Assembly: GCF_954871325.1 (NCBI RefSeq)
Contig: NC_088777.1
Span: 38,169,366-38,233,365 of the forward strand
Origin: Gordionus sp. m RMFG-2023
Lineage: Eukaryota > Nematomorpha > Gordioida > Chordodea > Parachordodidae
Length of the DNA: 64,000 bases
Reading direction: 5' to 3'
Positions 43,018 through 53,845 of this stretch are shown here, piece after piece. Each line of letters opens with the position of its first letter. Position 1 is the stretch's first letter. Position numbers and translations under genes: made by a program. The notes under the pieces are model-generated. The model was not told where the DNA came from and searched no databases. It worked only from the letters and a program-made list of their open reading frames with translations.

Positions 43018-46000
43018 CTACATTTTAAGAAAAAAGATTAAATATATACGAAATCTAAACAAATAAAAAAATATTTTTTATAGAGCGTTATTATTTGCTG
43101 GATGCTTAATCTGAGAATCATTTTTCATCTCCATAAAACTTAAGAGACAAATAATGTCTTATATGTTTTAAATTCTACTAAGATATTTAGTATTTAAAAA
43201 ATATATAAACGATGCAAATACAGTTATACCTCATTATTTAATTTCCATGGAGAGGCAGAAAATTTAGTTAACTATATAAATATATATTCTATACACGTTA
43301 TAGTTTATATAGCCAAAAAAATATTCGTTTGATTATTTTTTAATTTTAATTTTTAATACTTTTTTAAAAAATTTATTATAAATTTTATCATTAAATAATA
43401 TACAAATGTATAAATTAGATCAATTAAATCCAAATATTTGAGATAAAATCCGTTAACTTTTGTTTTTTAAAACTACTTTTATTTTATCCAATTATAAACG
43501 AATAAAATCATTTATAAGTTAAATTATAGGCGCTTATTTATAAAAATAAAGATTTTTTAATATAGATAAATTGTCATTTTAACTTCAAATCGGCAAAAAT
43601 AAAAATAGTTTTTAGATAAAATAAGACACCATATTACTGTTACCGGCAATGTGCGTAATCAAACAATAAGTGTATTTATATATTGCTTGATTTAATATTT
43701 TAGTCGATGCGTGTAATTTTAGTGTATATATTAAAAATAACTAGGGCCTATTTAAATTTAAAAAATTTGCCGGAAATGTATTCTAGCGTGTAGTAAAATA
43801 CTTACCATATTCATATACATTTCAGGAATGCTATAAGATATTACACGTTTTTCCTGATTATGCGCATTTGTCTGTAACATATATATTGCAGGGGAGTCAC
43901 TAGCTTTTACAATCCAGGGGCTCAAAAATAATTTTAAATTATTTACAAAATGACATTTTTGGGATATAAAAAAATTCAAAATTTCTCTTTAAATTTTTCA
44001 GGTTGCTCGAGTCAGCAGCCCCTCCCCCTTAGTGACACTACTGCTGTATTTATTGCATTAAAAATATTAGTTAACTTAATAACACATTATAGGATAAACA
44101 TAGTTAACAAAATTTAGTTAACAATAGCGAGAAGTTTACTTTAAAAATTTAGTAAACTATAACGGAATTATTTAGCAATATATGAGATAGTAAGCTGCTG
44201 GCCCGACTTTCAATTGCCGAGTTAACGATAAAGAAAATAATTTAAGAATACTAGATTGAGACTTGTGTTTTAGGTTCGGGCTCCGATTTTGAATTTATTA
44301 ATTCTAAAGGTTCTGGTTCCAGAATCCACATTAGTTCTAGATTTATCAATTTGAATATAAAAGTAGACGAATACTGCTTAGAAAAAAATTAGTGTGAAAC
44401 TCATCATAAAATTTGCAATAATATTGTTATTAAAATTTTAAAAAATTGAAATATTAAAATATAAAAAAAACCTGATACAAAAAGTGAAGGAAAGAAAATA
44501 AGGATAAGTCTTTTTGAATAAAAAATATTTGATTTAAATTGATTTACATTTGTGTCAAGATCGTAAATTTATTGTGCATTATAATTTGTAAGTTGATTAG
44601 GTCAATGAGAGTGATTTAAATATCATCACAAAATAATGACTAAGAAATCTATTGATTTATCCCCTAATATGTTTATAATTGAATTGACCTGTAAACCAAG
44701 TCTCTTTATTATTCTTTTGATTTTCTTTTCTTTCTTAATTTTAACTATTTTTTTAAAAAGGTTAAAATTACCCGTCATAAGGTATTGGCTATCTTTGGTA
44801 AAAGCAGCGTCCCATACCCATTTGCGGCTAGGGTTACTAAATTTCTGCAATATTTTGTTTTCCTTGACGTTCCAAACTACGGAATCTCCCTCGTCTGAAC
44901 AAGTGGCCAGTAATCTTAAAAAATAAAATTCATTATTAAAATTTTCAATATTTTAAAGTTAATCAATTTTTAGAACTTTTATAATGTGTGGACATTGAAA
45001 AAGAACCATAGCCATATGTTGCAACCAATTAGCGTAATTAATCATTACGTGTTTTGCAACATAATATTTCGTTATAGCTACAAATTTAATGTAACTTTTA
45101 GCTAAGCATATGTATTGTTTGCCTTGGCTGACGAAAGCTTGTATTTTATTTAGTTTAATATGTGACTTAGTTAATATATTTAATTTTTCTAAAATTGTCT
45201 AAAATTTATAGAGTAAGTATTGAATAAAGAAAGGTGCAAATGTAATGCGAAAAATTCGATTTTTTTCAAACTAAATTTTTTCTGCTATTTTGTAGAGTAT
45301 ACAGTAAAAAAGATAAACTTCAAGCATTTTATAATTCATAATCACATGTAAGATGCAAATACAAAAAAAATAACTATTTTTAAAATAAATTTATAAAAAT
45401 TCTTTAAGCCTAAAGTTTTCCTAATTATTCATAATTTTAGAGACATGCGCCATTTTGGTACTCCTATTTTTGCCTATAAAAATATAAGCTCACAAGATAT
45501 AGAAGTGTCTTATTTTATTTTCTCCTTCTGAACCTTATCTTTTCATTCATAAATATTTATTAGAATTTAGTATTAGGAAATTTAAAAAAGAAGTAACCAC
45601 TACAATAAAAAAAATATCAAGTAAATTCCAAGGAAAAAAACTAAAAATTTGCATATAATTTGAAAATTACCTGCATTCGCAGTTAGCGTCAATTCGCGGT
45701 TAATTATTCAAAAATTCATAAAAAAATTATTATATATTAATATATATTTTGTATACTTTGCAGCGAATTTGTGCTTACTATGAATGCAGGATTAAATAAT
45801 TCGAATATATATTCAAATTTGTGAATAATTTAAATTTATTATTCGTAGAGATTTTTTTGTTATTCGTATTCGTAAATTTCAATTAGAGAAGTATCGAATA
45901 TTTTTCGATAATATTTTTCTATAAATTTAATTTTAAAAATATATATATTATGGTAAGGATTCTGAGAAAGCATATTAAATGATATTAAAATAAATATTTG

Positions 46001-48668
46001 TTAAAATAAATATTTTTTGTTAAAAAAATATAGATTTATGATTTTAATAATTTCTAAAAAATTTTAATTTAAACTTACACCTATTCATATAATAAATAGT
46101 TGAAGATTTAAAAAATTAATTAATGAACAATATTCTTTTAGATCGCTTTATTTTTCAGGGTTATATTATTTTCCATTGAGATAAAAAAAATTTTTTTTAA
46201 TAATATATAATTATTTGTTTCGTCAAATAGAAATTCCTCAAAAAATTATGATTTGCCCAACTTGTGTTTAAAATATAACACTTTAAAAAATATATTAAAC
46301 TGAGAATCTGGACTAAGCTCCGTTTTCAATATGTATCGTTTATTGTGAGCTTTGAATTGAGTAGACTTGTGCAAGGGCATATAAACGGGTGGGTAAACGA
46401 AGGCTAATTTAGGTGAGGAATCAGCATCGTTAACGAGACCGTCTTATCAACCAACACAAATAAATGTAGTATCATTAATATAATGATAGTTCAAATCTAT
46501 ATATGGATGAGCAAATCAATTTATTATCTGTATTATGTTTCTTATTTTTTTCCCCAACATATTATTTTAATTTTTATATGTTCAAAAAGTCACTCCAAAT
46601 TTTTATTTTAAATTTTAGAATATTTATCATATAAAAAATTACACGCAGCTCAATTAAATTCCTAGTCCTAACTGTGTCTGTGTGTCTGGGTATAATAGAA
46701 TAATGTGTTATATTTACATTTTAAATAATTTTATTATACAGGTTTCTCCTTTTTCAGAATAATAGAGACTTTTTTAAAAAAAAACATGGTGCCCCTTTAT
46801 TTAATCTAAATAAGTAGGATGTAACTATGATTTTGAGAAAGATACTATGTGGCTAAGGTTGTATCTGAAATTTCAAAAAGATTCAACTCATAAACTTTCG
46901 AAGCTTTATCCAAAATGAAGAAATAAGCTTTTTAATATAAAAATATAAACATGTCCAAAATATAATTCTATAAATTTTCAAAAATTTATTCATTAAAGTT
47001 TTAACATTTTCGAATTTTTTTTAAAAAAAGATTTTGGACATAGCTTATAAAAACTATATATAAGTTCTTTAATTTTTAAAACTCTTCTGCGATGTGTCAA
47101 TAAATTTCTTAGTAATTGCATCCATTTTGTCTGCTTCTTGCTTAATTGTAGTGGCAGTTTGTTTTACGATAGCCGTTAAAGTGCGATCCACCTCAGATTG
47201 GGTTAGAATGGTTTTATCTATAGGCCATACCGAACATAATCCCTTTTAGCAAAAGTGTAGGGTTAGGTTTAAAAAAATTTAAAAACCTCAGCTTGTTTGG
47301 GTTCAAATTTAATTTTGAAAAAGAATACAATGACATTTCTAATTGCAAAATTACTTCAACCAACAAAATTACAATATTATTAAAATATTACGATTAATAA
47401 TGAAGAAATACTTTACATTATAATTGAGATATAAAAAATTTTTTAAAATTAGCCTAAATCTTTGAAGATTTATTTTGAACAAGAGAAATTTTTAAATCAA
47501 ATTTTACCTAAAAATGCCAAAATCTTTTGTAATTTTCATGCATAAAAAATGTATCAAGGTTTAATACATTTGATTTATTAAGCATATAATCAAATACATT
47601 AATGACAAATGGTTATAAAAAATTAATTTTGGAGAAACCAAATCCATTAAAATGATTTTTACTTTTGCAAAATGATAAATATAAAAATGTTAAGTTTGAC
47701 AAAAATATGGCAACAAAATAACAAATTATCAAAACTAATAATTGTGGGATAATTATGAAAAAATTAATATTTACTTGATCATTAGATACAGCTATATTAG
47801 TTCCTATATTATCAATTGAAATACTAAGGATTGGTAAAATAGGCTCAGGGATCTAAATGTGATTTATTGTTTTTTAAAAAATCCAAGTGTAAATTAATTA
47901 GTCAATTATTGCATCATGAAAAATATTTAAATGAATAAATTTTAAAAAAATTAATTAATTAAAAATCATATTTTAAGGTTTATTGGCAAAAGTTTGCCAT
48001 AAATTTTTTACAAATGAATGTAGTTCATCAGCTCGTAAATCCCAAATATAGAGTTTTCCCTCTTTAGAACCGCTTAATAGGTATATCTTAAATACAAATA
48101 AATAAAATAATCATATATTAATAAGAATACCTGATTTGGATGTAAGAATCCACAGTTTAGCTGTGCATTTGGAATTTGCTTTGATCTTTGAATTTTTGTA
48201 TTGACTCTTAATATAGCAAAATTATTAAAATATTATTTATTATGAAACCTATAATCGATAATGTACAGGCTTCCTTCTTCGCCTATCGAATATAACCAAT
48301 TATTATTGAGGTTAAACCCTATTTTGAAAATATTTTTTGAATGTCCTTCAAAATTAACAACTGGATTGGTGTTAGTGCTTTCATTATCATATATTCTTAT
48401 ATGTCTGTAACCTAAATACTTAATCATTAAGCAAAGAATTATAGCTTCAACCTGCAGCTGCTAAATATTTTCTATCACTTGAAAAATCTAGGTCATTCAC
48501 TTGCTAAATCATTAATAGATCAAATAATTATAGTGACTAACAAACCGAATCTGGGTGCTGTAATATATGGTAGCAATTAGCTTCATCAATGTTCCAAAAT
48601 CGAATCGTGTGATCATAACCTGCGGTTGCAAAAAGAACCTTTCCGTGCTTGGGTTTTGGTTCATTCAT
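42911..48668 (-). CDS. LST8: mLST8 (GbetaL), WD-repeat subunit of TOR complexes, ten exons
   Basis: The exons (- strand order) are 48668-48546, 48503-48452, 48411-48249, 48206-48131, 48086-48012, 47852-47775, 47242-47083, 46442-46301, 44914-44772 and 43017-42911: 1119 nt, 372 residues. All junction phases agree and all sites are GT/AG. LST8 is a seven-bladed propeller that binds the TOR kinase domain in TORC1 and TORC2. Diagnostic matches to animal mLST8: [113 protein letters not shown] and [14 protein letters not shown]. It is about 46 residues longer than human mLST8 (326) because of a large insertion after VWPI. The first four introns are 40-44 nt; the last two are 1.4 and 1.75 kb. Confidence 0.95.
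43018..44771 (-). other. LST8 intron 9
   Basis: A+T-rich. It contains a possible MITE at about 43889-44043 and no other recognised element. Confidence 0.6.
43889..44043. mobile_element. Possible hAT-type MITE
   Basis: The left edge caggggagtcactagc and right edge ccttagtgacactactgctg are roughly inverted. The flanks atatattg and atttattg would be an 8-bp duplication with one mismatch. The inner words ccaggggctc and cagcagcccctc also pair. Confidence 0.45.
44772..44914 (-). CDS. LST8: LST8 exon 9
   Basis: Encodes [20 protein letters not shown], then [20 protein letters not shown] and DSQYLMT. Acceptor tttttaag, donor ACGG|gtaatt, phase 1. Confidence 0.94.
44915..46300 (-). other. LST8 intron 8
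   Basis: A+T-rich. Around 45660-45900 there are many attcg/cgaat words (ttattcgtattcgtaaat), a weak sign of an old element. No boundary could be set. Confidence 0.4.
46301..46442 (-). CDS. LST8: LST8 exon 8
   Basis: Enters in phase 1 after ttgataag. The N-terminal half ([29 protein letters not shown]) is still insertion; then [17 protein letters not shown] aligns with the mammalian PAHTRYALQCRFSPDS. The donor CA|gtttaa completes Q with the next exon. Confidence 0.85.
46443..47774 (-). other. LST8 introns 6 and 7 (excluding exon 7)
   Basis: A+T-rich introns of 640 and 532 nt on either side of exon 7. No element was recognised. Confidence 0.5.
47083..47242 (-). CDS. LST8: LST8 exon 7, with lineage-specific insertion
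   Basis: Begins GLCSVWPID, equivalent to GNCYVWNL of mammals, then runs into [20 protein letters not shown] and [20 protein letters not shown], predicted helical and charged, without counterpart in the short mammalian loop. The donor AAGA|gtttta leaves phase 1, which the next exon accepts. Confidence 0.82.
47775..47852 (-). CDS. LST8: LST8 exon 6
   Basis: Encodes [20 protein letters not shown] then AVSNDQ, phase 0, donor CAA|gtaaat. Equivalent to IPEPEVSI in mammalian mLST8. Confidence 0.92.
48012..48086 (-). CDS. LST8: LST8 exon 5
   Basis: Encodes [20 protein letters not shown] then ELHSF, phase 0 at both ends, donor TTT|gtaaaa. Confidence 0.92.
48131..48206 (-). CDS. LST8: LST8 exon 4
   Basis: Encodes [20 protein letters not shown] then LHPNQ. 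The last Q codon abuts the donor CAG|gtattc. Confidence 0.92.
48249..48411 (-). CDS. LST8: LST8 exon 3
   Basis: Encodes (G)[17 protein letters not shown] through [20 protein letters not shown] and LYIIDYR. The open frame extends upstream into the 40-nt intron, but the splice at tatttag|GT is required by family alignment. Confidence 0.93.
48452..48503 (-). CDS. LST8: LST8 exon 2
   Basis: Encodes [17 protein letters not shown] plus one base. Bounded by atttag and gttgaag. A 42-nt intron precedes it and a 40-nt intron follows. Confidence 0.93.
48546..48668 (-). CDS. LST8: LST8 exon 1
   Basis: Begins [20 protein letters not shown] and ends QHPDS, phase 0, donor TTCG|gtttgt. This ATG matches the usual start a few residues before the first WD blade. 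Confidence 0.93.
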
Positions 48669-49060
48669 TTAGGTATGATGACATGAAACATATGTATAAG
48701 GGTAGTGATTGGCGTCCAATATTGAATTTTGTGTATTTTATAAATATTCGGTTTAGATAAAATAAAAATTATCTTTGTATAAAAAATAAAACGCTGTTTT
48801 TGAAACGTCTATCTTCAGGCCGGTCCTATAGACGATCATTGAGGAATTACATTAAACTTAGACTAAGTAAAAATATTAGATAACATAACGTGTGTAATCA
48901 GAATGATATATTAAAAAAAGTAATATAATACTGTAAACTAAACCATTTTATTTAGTGTGATATAAAGGTATAATATATTACAATTGTTAAAATAATTTGA
49001 TTCATGCTTCCATCCTAGAACCAGATGATCTTTTCAGTGATAATTTTAAAATATCGATCT
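48669..49060. other. LST8 upstream region
   Basis: Holds the LST8 5' leader and presumably its promoter. No TATA box or other site can be supported. The adjoining hAT starts 400 bp upstream of the ATG. Confidence 0.4.
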
Positions 49061-49068
49061 ACTAATAC

Positions 49069-50994
49069 CAGGTGCGTACGCAGGAATTTGGTCTAAGGGG
49101 GGGGGGGAATAAAATTTTTTAAGAAATATTATTGTTTTTTAAAAATATCAAGGATAAATTTATTAGGACTAATAACTATTCCTAATACACAATTTTAAAT
49201 TAATGTGAATTATAAATAAATTATATGTAAATAATCACTTAAATGACCCAAAATAGAAATTTGAATTATTTGAGCCTTTACACAAGAAGTTTCTTAGAAA
49301 TAATTGTATTTTGTATATATTAATGTAAAATCCAATCTTCGTTGGGATTGATCTAATTTTTCAATTATCTCATCCTTGCTTGTCGTCAAATGCCTATAAA
49401 TATTCAAAAGATCCAAACCTTTCAATCTACTTTCAATGTTGTACTTCTTGTTATGTTTTTCGACCAGCAGGCCCGGCCTCTGGGCCGGAAAGTATTTTAA
49501 TTTTTTTAAATATATCCGGGCCGGGCCCGAAATTTTTTTAAAAAAACACCCGGGCCGGACCTGAATTTTTTTAAAAAAACACCCAGGCCGGGCTATATTT
49601 TTTAAAACAGCTTATATTTGAAATCGTTATAGCTATAAAAATCAAAAATAAATATAATTTATTTTAAAAAAATCTGGGCTGGGCCTGAAAATTTTATTTT
49701 AAAAAAAGCCGGGCCGAGCTTAAAAATTTTTAAAAAAAAGCCGAGCCAGGCCTAAAATTTTTTTTTAAAAAAGCTGGGCCGGGCCTGAAAATTTTTAAAA
49801 AAAGCCCAGGGCGGGCCGTTAAAAATATTTTAAAAAAATCTGGGCCGTGCCCTGCAAATGGTACTTCTGCAGGCCTCTGTTATTCTTCTTAAAAAAGAGT
49901 GTGTTCTCTTATTAGTTTACCAATGGGAAGAGTTTATAAACCCTTTTAATACATTGGTAATTTAAAATGTGTTTAAAATAATGCAGAGCATCCATAGCAT
50001 TTTTTGGGACTATATCAACTATAGTTAATCTTATAAACATAGTTATTCAGCTAGTAAGGCATCATAAGATACTTTAACATCTTCATAATAAAAATCTAAC
50101 AAATATTTTTTTTTCTATCACCATCTGAGAAAGGTTGGGAAGGCTTTTGTGGAAATATTTGGATGTAAGTGCTGCATGATGATTTAAAAATTCATTTATT
50201 TGGGTTATAAATGTATCTGCATCTAAGATATACTCTTCTACTGACCCTATATTAATGTTTTAATGATGAGCTTGCCTTGCTACAAGTCGAGGGAGACAAA
50301 TATTAAACACGTAATATATCTGCTTATGACTCAACAATAAAATATGAAATTCTTTAACAACATTAGCCCTAATTTCCTTGAGTTCTGATAAAATGCTCTC
50401 GGCTATTCTCATCTTAATAAAATCAATGTCATGTTTTTGAAAAGTAATACTTAAAATAGTTGTATAATTAAATAATACATTCTAATGAGAAATAAAATTT
50501 GGAATAAGCATTGAATCCAATAATTTTCTTGCTTCTGAAGAAATATTTCTTTCAGGCCATTGTGATATTTCAGTAATAGCAAATAATTGGCTCTTTTAAC
50601 TCCTTAATTGCTGTTAGTGCTTGATGGAAGAGGCTCTATCTTGTTGGACAAGGTTGCAATTTCTTTTTCCCTGTTGGACCAGAAGTTTCAGAAATAATTA
50701 TTATTGGAATAGAAATTTGAAAATGGTAGATAAATATTACGCCACTAAAAATTTGAAAATAATAAGTAAATATTAAGCTGGAAAACTTGAAATCGAAATT
50801 AATTGATAAAATAACGTATGAATGTGATAATAAATGTAATAAAATATATATTTATTATGAGATACGAATAAATATTAACAAATATAAATTAATATAAACA
50901 ATAATATTTTTAAAAAATATATCCGGCATCTGCATTTTTGGCTTGGGGGGGGGGGGGTTGTCCCCCTGCCCCCCCCCCGTTGCGTACGCCTATG
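49069..50994 (-). mobile_element. Degenerate hAT element, ZMYM1-like family (copy C)
   Basis: Ends CAGGTGCGTACGCAGG and GCGTACGCCTATG. Flanks actaatac (49061-49068) and actattac (50995-51002) are an 8-bp duplication with one mismatch. G runs lie just inside both ends (49098-49107 and 50945-50957). It is in the opposite orientation to copies A and B. The transposase is dead. It carries a GGCCCGG MITE at the same internal site as copy A. Confidence 0.88.
49461..49879. mobile_element. GGCCCGG-rich MITE nested in hAT copy C
   Basis: Lies between ctagttatgttttt-type hAT sequence and ttattcttcttaaa; terminus CTGCAGGCCTCTG. The interior is a series of gggccgg / A-run blocks of about 45-50 bp, longer (419 bp) than the 317-bp version in copy A. 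Confidence 0.85.
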
Positions 50995-51002
50995 ACTATT
51001 AC

Positions 51003-51640
51003 CCTAAAACCTCATCCAATGTCTTCCCAGGATTGGGTTTACAGTTGTATTCACTTCTCATGACGAGACGAATTATTAACATCTGTCTGGTCTTAATTCA
51101 AGACAAATCCTTAATAATTAAATTTTCTATCCTAAGTAACAAAATATTTGTTCATCATTATCATTACTTTATCAAAGCTTCGGGGGTAAGTCCCTTTATT
51201 TAATCAAATAATTAGGGAAAAATGGCTGCAAATATCGGAAATCCCAATGACTTTACCTACGTCAAAGACTTCAGTAAAAATTTGTCTCTAAATCCCTTGT
51301 TTCAATAACCGCAAGCACAGAGTCTAAATTTTAATATTTAAAAATAATAGAAATATCATTTCTTTAATCTATCTTAATTGAAAAAAAATTATTGAAAAGG
51401 TTAAAATCTAACCATTTTAGATTGGGGGAATTTTACTCAAAAACAACGAGCTCTGCTCATTTATAATTCTTAAAATTCTGTATGGTTTGGTTAATAAAAA
51501 TGAAAATAAACTGCTACCTTAGTAGTATACTTTTTAGTCCTTGATTAATAATTATTCTTTAGTCATTAATTCTTTTCATAATAATATTTTATTTTATCAC
51601 ATTTTTTTTATTATAATATCTTGTCATTTTTTTTAAATAT
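51003..51640. other. A+T-rich intergenic sequence
   Basis: No gene. Open frames are short and unrecognised. Confidence 0.45.
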
Positions 51641-51644
51641 ATGT

Positions 51645-51905
51645 AAAGAGTTCGGGGCGGAATACTCAGGTTCCCCAAACTATGGGGTGGGGAAAGTTCG
51701 ATTAAGATCTACCCATCGCTATTTTCGGGCATGAGGGCTTGGGTATCCCACTTTTATGGCGGTGCTTTCGCCATTGTCTAGAAGTAATCCACGAATACCA
51801 ACTAAAAGAAAGGGGGAATACGGGAATTATGGCGCAGCTCAAAGAGTTGTTAAAGTATCGCATTTCAGGAAGTAACCTAACGTAGCGAGTTTTCTCAAAC
51901 CTCCC
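51645..51905. other. Unexplained G+C-richer block
   Basis: About 260 bp of roughly half G+C in an A+T-rich setting, from ttcggggcggaatactcagg to aacgtagcgagttttctc, followed by a C run and the hAT remnant. On the + strand one frame has only two stops over 85 codons, and the - strand also has a frame open for about 65 codons (SWYSWITSRQWRKHRHKSGI). An A-box-like tggcgcagctc lies at 51830, but no tRNA fold or B box follows. I do not recognise it. Confidence 0.5.
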
Positions 51906-52760
51906 CCCCCCCCTAAAAAAAACCCACCTCCCCCCATTTACAAAAAATTGTTAGGTATTTAATTTTAGTTACCATTAACAATTAAATCTAAATGAAAATA
52001 CAACAAATTTTTTAGGAAATATTACTTATTTAATTTATACAAATTCTTCAAGAACATACCTATTAAAAATATTAGTTGTAAAATAACCATATGAAAAAGC
52101 AGCAAGTTATTTCCACATTTTCGTCAAAAAGACAAACATCTTCTTGAACGTGGCAAGTCAGTGACTGATAGTGCACAGTGGGACTGGTTCAACAAAAATT
52201 ACAGATGCTGCAAAATATGAAAACATAATTTATTCTTCTGGACTATTTATAGCAGTGTTTTCATACACCATCCAAAAAGATTCTGAATTAGATAAAATTA
52301 TGAAATTAATACTCGAAAATGTCCAATGCACACCCCAGATCCAAAATGAAGTAATATCTACTAATGGCAGGTATGGTACTTGAATATATCACAGATAAAT
52401 GTAACTGTGAGATGCCTTTTTTTAGTCTTAAGGCTGATAAGACAAAAAATGTAAGTTGTGAAAACCTGAGCTTAAATTCGTTATATTTTTTATGGAAAAA
52501 TCTAAGAAAATTTAATTGGAATAATTAATTTACAGTGTCTTTTTGCTTAAAGTATTACTGATTGAATTTTAAAGCATGAGTTAAATATTAATTCAACGAA
52601 TTTAATAAGTAAGGCATATTATGGTGCAGACTTCATGTCTGGCCAAAATGGAGGAGTACAAATCTTAATTCAAAAATAAATTAATAGTTCCATTTATGCA
52701 TTGCAACAACCACAAGTTGTATTTTGTGGTTCAAAATTGGCATAATAATATTGTTATCAT
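51896..52760 (+). mobile_element. hAT remnant, ZMYM1-like transposase
   Basis: Starts near a C run at 51901-51912. Coding traces: KKQQVISTFSSKRQTSS near 52092, SSGLFIAVFSYTIQKDSELD (52230-52300), ITDKCNCEMPFFSLKADKTK (52385-52445) and a GADFMSGQNGGVQI motif near 52625-52670, equivalent to YDGASNMSG.NGVQ of ZMYM1-like hATs. Frames shift between these pieces. The right terminus was not found. Confidence 0.7.
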
Positions 52761-53845
52761 TTTTAATTTTGTTAATTTATCCTATGCATTGTGTAATTTT
52801 TTTAAGTGTTTTAACAAATCCTGTAAATATACAGGTCATACTCTTAAGAGACTTTTAGACCAGAGTTAAACTGGTCTCTTAGAAACATCTCGCATCATTT
52901 ATGAAATTGAGGTTATTGGTGAAATATTCTTTTGCTTTTCTAGTAGAATTCTTAACTCAGAGGTTTCCACTCATGATTCAGTCGACGCCTCTGGTCTTTT
53001 ATCTCAATGCGTTATAATTTATTACAATAACAATAGATGCACTAATTAAGTATCTTCAGTCTGTATATAGTTGATGCTAAAAATTGTAATGATTACACGA
53101 TCAATATATTAAAAAATAAAGAAGCGATAATTCTTTTGAATTGATAAGAATAAAGGCTGAAAAACCTTTAGCAAAATTTAATCTCATACACCAAAATTCA
53201 TCAAGGGCACTTAAAACGCCTATAAATTTTCAAGATTTTTAGTCTAGACCAAATTACAATTTGATTGTGAAAATTAACTCCAATTGGAGTTCTTTACAAA
53301 AGAATTATTATTAAATTATTGATTATTTTATTGATCGTTTTTGTTATATAATAAATTTAAATATTAAAGTTCATTAAATTATTAACACTCTTATATTGTG
53401 AAATATTCAAATTATATTTTTATCTTATTTTTGCCTTTCAACTTACAAATTAACCTTTTACAACTTAACCTTTTATTACTTTTGTTTTTCGTTTTGATTA
53501 TATATATTCTAAATTATATTTAAAAATTATATATATATAGCGTATAGAAGATAATAAAAATGAACATTCTATTTTTAAGACCATAGCATCTATATGGTGC
53601 CTCGGTCTCTAAATTCAAATTAAAAATTTATAAAAAATATTTTCTCCTGTTACAGAAAAAAAACTCTCCGTTATCAATAATTTTTTTATTTTTTGAATAC
53701 CTGGTTTTTTTTCTTCCATTTCGTTGTAATGGGGAAATTTAACATGCAAAAATAAATAAAAAATTTTCTTGGTAATATTTTTTATCTATAAAGGTAAAAA
53801 AATTTTTTTTATAAAATCTTATTACGAAAGATAAATTATCTGAAC
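52761..53845. other. A+T-rich intergenic sequence
   Basis: No gene or LTR could be supported. If the neighbouring retroelement had a 5' LTR it would lie here, but no matching 3' copy exists in the window to prove it. Confidence 0.45.

Noticed and set aside
43758-43979. - strand open frame [14 protein letters not shown]...
   Set aside because: Lies in LST8 intron 9 and largely covers a possible MITE; no family resemblance.
44636-44926. + strand frame [11 protein letters not shown]...
   Set aside because: Antisense shadow of LST8 exon 9 and its donor side.
51826-51900. tRNA gene suggested by tggcgcagctc
   Set aside because: No B-box, no acceptor-stem pairing and no plausible anticodon arm.
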